The notes under the pieces are model-generated. The model was given only the letters and a program-made list of their open reading frames with translations. It ran no database searches and was not told the DNA's origin. Of a stretch of 64,000 bases of DNA, positions 60,118-64,000 are shown piece after piece (the stretch's first letter is position 1; every line of letters begins with the position of its first letter). Position numbers and translations under genes: made by a program. The stretch is from JASLDZ01 sp964244065 (GTDB lineage: Bacteria; Pseudomonadota; Alphaproteobacteria; Caulobacterales; Caulobacteraceae), in the NCBI GenBank assembly GCA_964244065.1, contig CAXTHH010000005.1, positions 1 through 64,000 of the forward strand, read 5' to 3'.

Positions 60118-60690
60118 GTGAACGCGCTCGCCACCACCCGCGCCGCCGAGGGCCTGGACCGGATTTCTTGGACCGTGGCGGACGTGCGCCGCATGGTTGA
60201 GATCGGGGTGCTAGACGAGGACGGCAGCTTCGAGTTGTGGGAGGGCGAACTCGTCCCGATGTCGCCGAAGTATAACCGCCATGAGATCTGGAAGCGCGAG
60301 CTGGGCGAGCTGCTGATCAGGGCGCTCCCTCGTGATCTGGTGGTCGGTGTCGAGCCGTCCGTGTTCTTCGGAGAACGCACCTTCTTGGAGCCTGACATCA
60401 TCGTGGCTCCCCGGCGCATCCTTCCCGAGGAGGTGCGTGGGCCTGATCTGCTCCTTGTGGTAGAGATCGCCAGCAGCTCTCTCGGACGCGATCTGACGCG
60501 CAAGGCCGAGCTCTACGCGCAATTCGGCGTGCGCCACTACTGGGTGCTCGACGCGGAGCAGCGGCGCGCGTTCGTGCACCGGCTGGGCGAAGACGGCGCC
60601 TACGGCGCGCCCGTGGAGCACGGGCCGGAGGCGGTGCTGGAGACGCCGTTCGAGCCGGTGGTGCAGGTTCCGCTGGCGCGGCTCGGCTGA
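60118..60690 (+). CDS. Uma2 / DUF820-type restriction-endonuclease-like protein
   Basis: 190 residues from a GTG. Uma2 pattern: YELWEGELVPMSP-like FELWEGELVPMSPKYNRHE, FLEPDIIV, LLLVVEIASSSLGRDLTRKAELYAQ and GVRHYWVLD. The E...D...E-x-K-like PD-(D/E)XK core is recognisable. Family function unclear; copies are common in genomes with mobile elements. Next 155 nt to the SDR stop hold no convincing gene. Confidence 0.88.
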   Translation: MNALATTRAAEGLDRISWTVADVRRMVEIGVLDEDGSFELWEGELVPMSPKYNRHEIWKRELGELLIRALPRDLVVGVEPSVFFGERTFLEPDIIVAPRRILPEEVRGPDLLLVVEIASSSLGRDLTRKAELYAQFGVRHYWVLDAEQRRAFVHRLGEDGAYGAPVEHGPEAVLETPFEPVVQVPLARLG

Positions 60691-60845
60691 GCCCGCGTGG
60701 CTGAGCGCAAGGCGCCATTACACGCCTGCCGATCGGCCGTTCACCTCCAAGAGCGTGCGGCGCACGGGCACGGTTCACTCGATCTGGCCCTTCACCTGCA
60801 ACACGTGGTGCTGGCGCTGACGATCACCCTCTGCGCGGGGCTGTT

Positions 60846-61922
60846 CTAGGCGGTCTGGCGCGCCAGGTAGCGCTCGCGGCCGTCGCGCCGGGCGGCGTGC
60901 AGGCGCAGGGCGTCGCGGCCCTTCAGCGCGCCCCACAGGACCACGGCGACGGCGCCCAGGGCGGCGGCGGTGATCTCGGGATTGCGCTGGGCCTGAAGCC
61001 ACAGGCTGGTCTCGCGCACCCTGGGGTAGGGCGCGCGCTCGCGCAGGTCGCGGCCGGGGGTGTCCAGGGCGTCCTTGCGGGGGGCGGCGCCGGCGCCCGC
61101 CTTCTCCCGGGTGAGCGCGGGGACCAGCCGCGCGAACAGCGGCTCGGCCAGGTGCGGCAGGAACTGGCCCGTCCAGGCCAGGGCGCGTCCGCCGAAGCCG
61201 ACGGTCAGCTCGCGGGTGCGCCGGGTCAGCGCGTGCGCGATCGCCTCGGCCACCAGCGGGGCGGCGTAGACGGGCGGCGGGTTGGTGGCCGGCGTCCCCA
61301 GGTGGTTGCGGGCGTGCTCCTTGTAGGGCGTGTCGATGGCGCTGGGCTTGATCAGGGTCACGGTCACGTCCGGCGCGTCGGCGATCAGCTCCATGCGTAG
61401 CGCGTTGGTGAAGCCCTTCAGCGCATGCTTGGTCGCGGAGTAGGGACCCTGCACCGGCACGGGATAGTCGCTCAGCACCGAGCCCACGTTGACCAGCACG
61501 CCGCCGCCCGGCTTGCCGCGCAGGTGCTCCACGGCGATGCGCGAGCCGTTCACCGCGCCCCAGTAGTTGGTCTCGAAGAGCTTCCGCTGCTCCTCGACGG
61601 GGGTGTCCGCGATACGGCCGTAGATCGAGACGCCGGCGTTGTTCACCCAGGCGTCGAAGCCGCCGAACGCCCTGACCGCCAGGGCGGCGGCGGCGCGCAG
61701 GGCGGCCTCGTCCGCCACGTCGGCCTCTGCGGCCTCCACGCGGGCGCCGCGGGTGCGCAGCTCCTCGGCGAGGCTGGCCAGCGCCGTCGCGTTCCGCGCC
61801 ACCAGCACCAGGGCGGCGCCCCGGGCGGCCAGCAGGCGGGCGGTGGCCAGTCCGATGCCGGAGGTGGCCCCGGTGATCACCACGGCCTGGGCGGCGAGCG
61901 GCTTGAGGGCGGGTCTCAGCAC
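60846..61922 (-). CDS. Short-chain dehydrogenase/reductase
   Basis: 358 residues from the GTG at 61922. NAD(P)-binding VVITGATSGIGLATARLLA, NNAGVSIYG, catalytic Ser region VGSVLSDY and Tyr-x3-Lys in GPYSATKHALKGF. A C-terminal tail of about 80 residues carries a late hydrophobic helix (ITAAALGAVAVVLWGAL), so it may be membrane-attached. The start overlaps mnmC by seven bases. Substrate unknown. Confidence 0.9.
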   Translation of the reverse strand: MLRPALKPLAAQAVVITGATSGIGLATARLLAARGAALVLVARNATALASLAEELRTRGARVEAAEADVADEAALRAAAALAVRAFGGFDAWVNNAGVSIYGRIADTPVEEQRKLFETNYWGAVNGSRIAVEHLRGKPGGGVLVNVGSVLSDYPVPVQGPYSATKHALKGFTNALRMELIADAPDVTVTLIKPSAIDTPYKEHARNHLGTPATNPPPVYAAPLVAEAIAHALTRRTRELTVGFGGRALAWTGQFLPHLAEPLFARLVPALTREKAGAGAAPRKDALDTPGRDLRERAPYPRVRETSLWLQAQRNPEITAAALGAVAVVLWGALKGRDALRLHAARRDGRERYLARQTA

Positions 61923-63754
61923 GGCGGGTCCTCCGGGGGCGGCGTCGAGCCGGAACGGGGGCGCCCGGGGCTTGTTCCGGCGGCGGCGAAGCGCGCCGGG
62001 TCCACCGCGGCCGCCAGGTCGCGCGGCAGGGGCGAGGGCGCGCCCGCCACCAGCGCCGCCACGTGCTCGGCCAGGAGCGGCGCGTGGGTGAAGCCGCGGC
62101 CGCCGAGGCCGGTCAGGGTCCATGCGCCGGGGCGGCCGGGAACGGCGCCGGCGAGGGGCAGGTGGTCGGGGGTCGCGGCGCGCACGGCGGCGCGGCTGGC
62201 CGGCGCCTCCGCGCCGAGCGCGCGCACGCGGGCGGCGAGCGCCGGGCGCACGGCGGCCAGGGCGCGCAGGTTCGCCTCCCGGTCCTCGGGCCGGGGCGCG
62301 GGATCGGCGTCTCCGCGCCCGTGCGTGGCCCCGAACAGCACGCCCCCGCGCGTCGGCACGGCGTAGCCGCCCCAGGCGGCGGCGCCGCCCGGGTCCACGC
62401 CCGGCGCCGTCTCGCTCTGGCCGCGCACGGGGCGGAGCGGCGCCTCCGGCAGCAGCGCCGCGCCGGACGCTCCCGCCGCCAGCACCAGGGCGGGCGCCGC
62501 GGCGAGCTGGCCGCCCGAGCCGTCCAGCACGCGCCAGCCCGTGCCGGCCCGTTCGAGCGTGGCGACCTCGCCCTCGACGCGGCGGACGCCCTTCAGCCAG
62601 GCGGCGAGGACCACGGCGGGCTCGACCACCAGGGCGTCGGCCTCGTCCAGGGCGCCGGGCGCGGACGCCTCGCCCAGCCGCGCCGCGGTCTCGCCGGCGG
62701 GGAGGCGGACCAGGGCGCCGGGGTCGAAGCCGTCCCACGCGGCGATCCGGTCGAAGCGCGCCCCGTCGCGCGGTCCGCTCTCCAGGCGCAGGGCGCCCCG
62801 GGCGATCACCGCGTCGTGCGTCTCCCCGGCGTAGAGCGCGACAGCGCGGGCGAAGGCGGCGGCGGAGAGCCGCGCGGCCGCCCCGCCCCCCGCGTCCAGC
62901 CGGGGCGTGACCAGGGCCGCGTCCCCGTGCGAGGCGCCCGGCGCCCCCGCGACGACGACGACGGCCAGCCCCTCCCGGCGGAGCGCCCGGGCGACCGCCG
63001 CCGCGGCGACGCCGGCGCCCACCACGACGACGTCGGGCCGGGGCGGGTCGGCCGGCGGCGGGCCGGGGAGCCGCGCCTCCAGCCGCTCGCGCTTGCGGCC
63101 GTGGCCGGGGCGCTTGGCCACGGCGAAGCCCGCCGCCTCCAGCCCGCGCCGCACGACCCCCGCCACGGTGAAGGTGGCGGCCGCTCCGCCCGGCCGGGTG
63201 CGCGCGGCGACGGCGGCCAGGAGCGCGGGCGACCACATGTCCGGGTTCCGCGAGGGCGCGAAGCCGTCGAGCATCCAGCCGTCGGCCGCCCCGCCCCATC
63301 CGGCGACGGCGGGCAGCGCGTCCCCGACCATCAGGTCCAGGCTCGCCCCGAGCGCGGGCCAGTCGAAGCGGTGCGGGCCCGCGCGCCCGCGCGGCCAATG
63401 CGCGAGCAGCGGCGCGGCGAGGTCGGCCAGCCCGGGCCAGGCGGCGAGCGCCCGGCGGGCGTCGTCGGGAGCGAGGGGGGAGGCCTCGACGGAGAAGAGG
63501 TGCAGGCGGGCGTGCGGGAACGGCCGGTGGTCGGCCCAGAGCCGCAGCAGGGCCAGGACGTTCAGGCCCGTGCCGAAGCCGAGCTCGGCGACGGTGAAGC
63601 GGTCGCGCCCCGCCCAGGCGTCCGGCAGGCCCAGGCCGGCGAGGAACACCGCGCGGCTCTCCGCCAGCCCGTCGCCCGCGGCGAAGTAGCCGTCGTCGAA
63701 CGCCACCGAGCGCGGCGCGCCGTCGGACCAGTCGAGGAGGGGAGGTCGGGGCAC
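61916..63754 (-). CDS. mnmC: Bifunctional tRNA modification enzyme MnmC
   Basis: 612 residues from the GTG at 63754; a GTG at 63796 is in frame but sits directly against a terminator hairpin. N-terminal methyltransferase domain (RSVAFDDGYF, LGFGTGLNVLALLRLW, WMLDGFAPSRNPDMWSPAL) and C-terminal FAD oxidoreductase domain (DVVVVGAGVAAAAVARAL, TGLGGRGFTHAPL). Converts cmnm5 uridine to mnm5 uridine at the tRNA wobble position, via nm5. The fused form is complete. Confidence 0.93.
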   Translation of the reverse strand: MPRPPLLDWSDGAPRSVAFDDGYFAAGDGLAESRAVFLAGLGLPDAWAGRDRFTVAELGFGTGLNVLALLRLWADHRPFPHARLHLFSVEASPLAPDDARRALAAWPGLADLAAPLLAHWPRGRAGPHRFDWPALGASLDLMVGDALPAVAGWGGAADGWMLDGFAPSRNPDMWSPALLAAVAARTRPGGAAATFTVAGVVRRGLEAAGFAVAKRPGHGRKRERLEARLPGPPPADPPRPDVVVVGAGVAAAAVARALRREGLAVVVVAGAPGASHGDAALVTPRLDAGGGAAARLSAAAFARAVALYAGETHDAVIARGALRLESGPRDGARFDRIAAWDGFDPGALVRLPAGETAARLGEASAPGALDEADALVVEPAVVLAAWLKGVRRVEGEVATLERAGTGWRVLDGSGGQLAAAPALVLAAGASGAALLPEAPLRPVRGQSETAPGVDPGGAAAWGGYAVPTRGGVLFGATHGRGDADPAPRPEDREANLRALAAVRPALAARVRALGAEAPASRAAVRAATPDHLPLAGAVPGRPGAWTLTGLGGRGFTHAPLLAEHVAALVAGAPSPLPRDLAAAVDPARFAAAGTSPGRPRSGSTPPPEDPPC

Positions 63755-63797
63755 GGCGTCGCCTGGGTCAGCCGCCCGGCGCGGGAGGGCCGGCACG

Positions 63798-63833
63798 CAA
63801 AAGGGCCGCCCCCTCGCGGGAGCGGCCCTTCGC
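63798..63833. terminator. Terminator-like hairpin between mnmC and the last gene
   Basis: AAAAGGGCCGC and GCGGCCCTT flank a short GC loop around 63798-63833. Lies 30 nt downstream of the stop of the Asn/Thr-rich gene on the minus strand, ending in a T-rich run (TTTTGCG on that strand). Confidence 0.65.
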
Positions 63834-63862
63834 GTCCGTCGGGATCGACGGGAGAGTTCGGC

Positions 63863-64000
63863 TTAGTGGCCGGTCGTGTTCGACGTCGTGGTGGTGGTGT
63901 TCGACGAGGTCGTGTTGCCGGCTTCGGTGGTGTTGCCCGCTGTCATGTTGCCCGAGGTCATGTTGGTGTCGGCCGTGGCCGCGCCGGTCGACATGTTGCC
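63863..64000 (-). CDS. Asn/Thr-rich C-terminal part of an unknown protein
   Basis: 45 residues plus stop; the rest is outside the window. Repetitive: NM or NT units spaced about 5-7 residues (GNMS, TNMTSGNMTAG, GNTTEAG, NTTSSNTTTTTS, ending GH). Low-complexity tails of this type occur in secreted or periplasmic proteins. No family can be named. Confidence 0.6.
   Translation of the reverse strand, partial: GNMSTGAATADTNMTSGNMTAGNTTEAGNTTSSNTTTTTSNTTGH

Noticed and set aside
60697..60848. Small GTG-started ORF with a hydrophobic C-terminus after the Uma2-type gene
   Set aside because: Helical end (HVVLALTITLCAGLF) is suggestive, but there is no ribosome site and the N-terminal half looks random; not listed as a gene.

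Overview
The window is very GC-rich DNA (roughly 70% by eye) from an alphaproteobacterium, most likely of the order Caulobacterales (Caulobacter/Phenylobacterium type). The main pointers are a GapR (DUF2312) gene, a protein with a domain resembling the N-terminal anchor of the Caulobacter S-layer protein RsaA, a ChvI-ChvG / short HprK / EIIA / HPr cluster, three-piece proton-translocating transhydrogenase genes beside an aa3-type oxidase subunit IV, and a single-gene FtsK. It reads as ordinary chromosome: no rRNA, tRNA, CRISPR array, prophage or intact insertion sequence was seen. One small IS5-type transposase remnant is present.

Layout. 1-2.2 kb: end of pnp with its terminator, a low-GC lipoprotein gene and a repeat-filled gap. 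2.2-12.4 kb: a high-affinity potassium uptake operon with two tiny membrane ORFs (the second is kdpF), kdpA, kdpB, kdpC, an outer-membrane porin, a PII-like protein, kdpD and kdpE, nearly all touching or overlapping. 12.5-19.4 kb: DinG-like helicase, Nudix hydrolase, trmB, the RsaA-like gene and metK. 19.4-23.2 kb: sdhC-sdhD-sdhA-[VapD-like gene]-sdhB. 23.3-26.8 kb (minus strand): chvI-chvG-hprK-EIIA-HPr, which links an envelope-stress two-component system to a regulatory phosphotransferase chain. 26.9-34.2 kb: a large unrecognised protein, two divergent DUF465 genes, phnCDE, a class V aminotransferase and a DUF4160/DUF2442 pair.

34.3-38.1 kb (minus strand): an aa3 oxidase subunit IV gene, then pntAa-pntAb-[MntA-like]-[HepT-like]-pntB. 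From pntAa to pntB every junction overlaps by 1-4 nt. 38.2-46.5 kb: MFS transporter, MltB-type lytic transglycosylase, L36, gapR and its downstream partner, beta carbonic anhydrase, a BciA-like reductase, the IS5 remnant, maleylacetoacetate isomerase with an FAH-family hydrolase, and an ABC ATPase followed by an ABC-permease/M1-peptidase fusion. 50-64 kb: small membrane proteins, threonine ammonia-lyase, FKBP, ptsN and hpf, a GST, an HTH protein, thiE, ftsK, a Uma2-type protein, an SDR and mnmC, ending in an Asn/Thr-rich C-terminus cut by the window edge.

The most interesting items are small genes placed inside housekeeping operons. They are a HepT/MntA toxin-antitoxin pair translationally coupled on both sides within pnt, whose toxin has His where the modified Tyr normally sits; a VapD-like ribonuclease between sdhA and sdhB; and a PII-like protein fused by overlap to kdpD in a kdp operon that also carries a porin. 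Several families of long inverted repeats fill the gaps between convergent genes, including three copies of one element, each exactly 103 bp.
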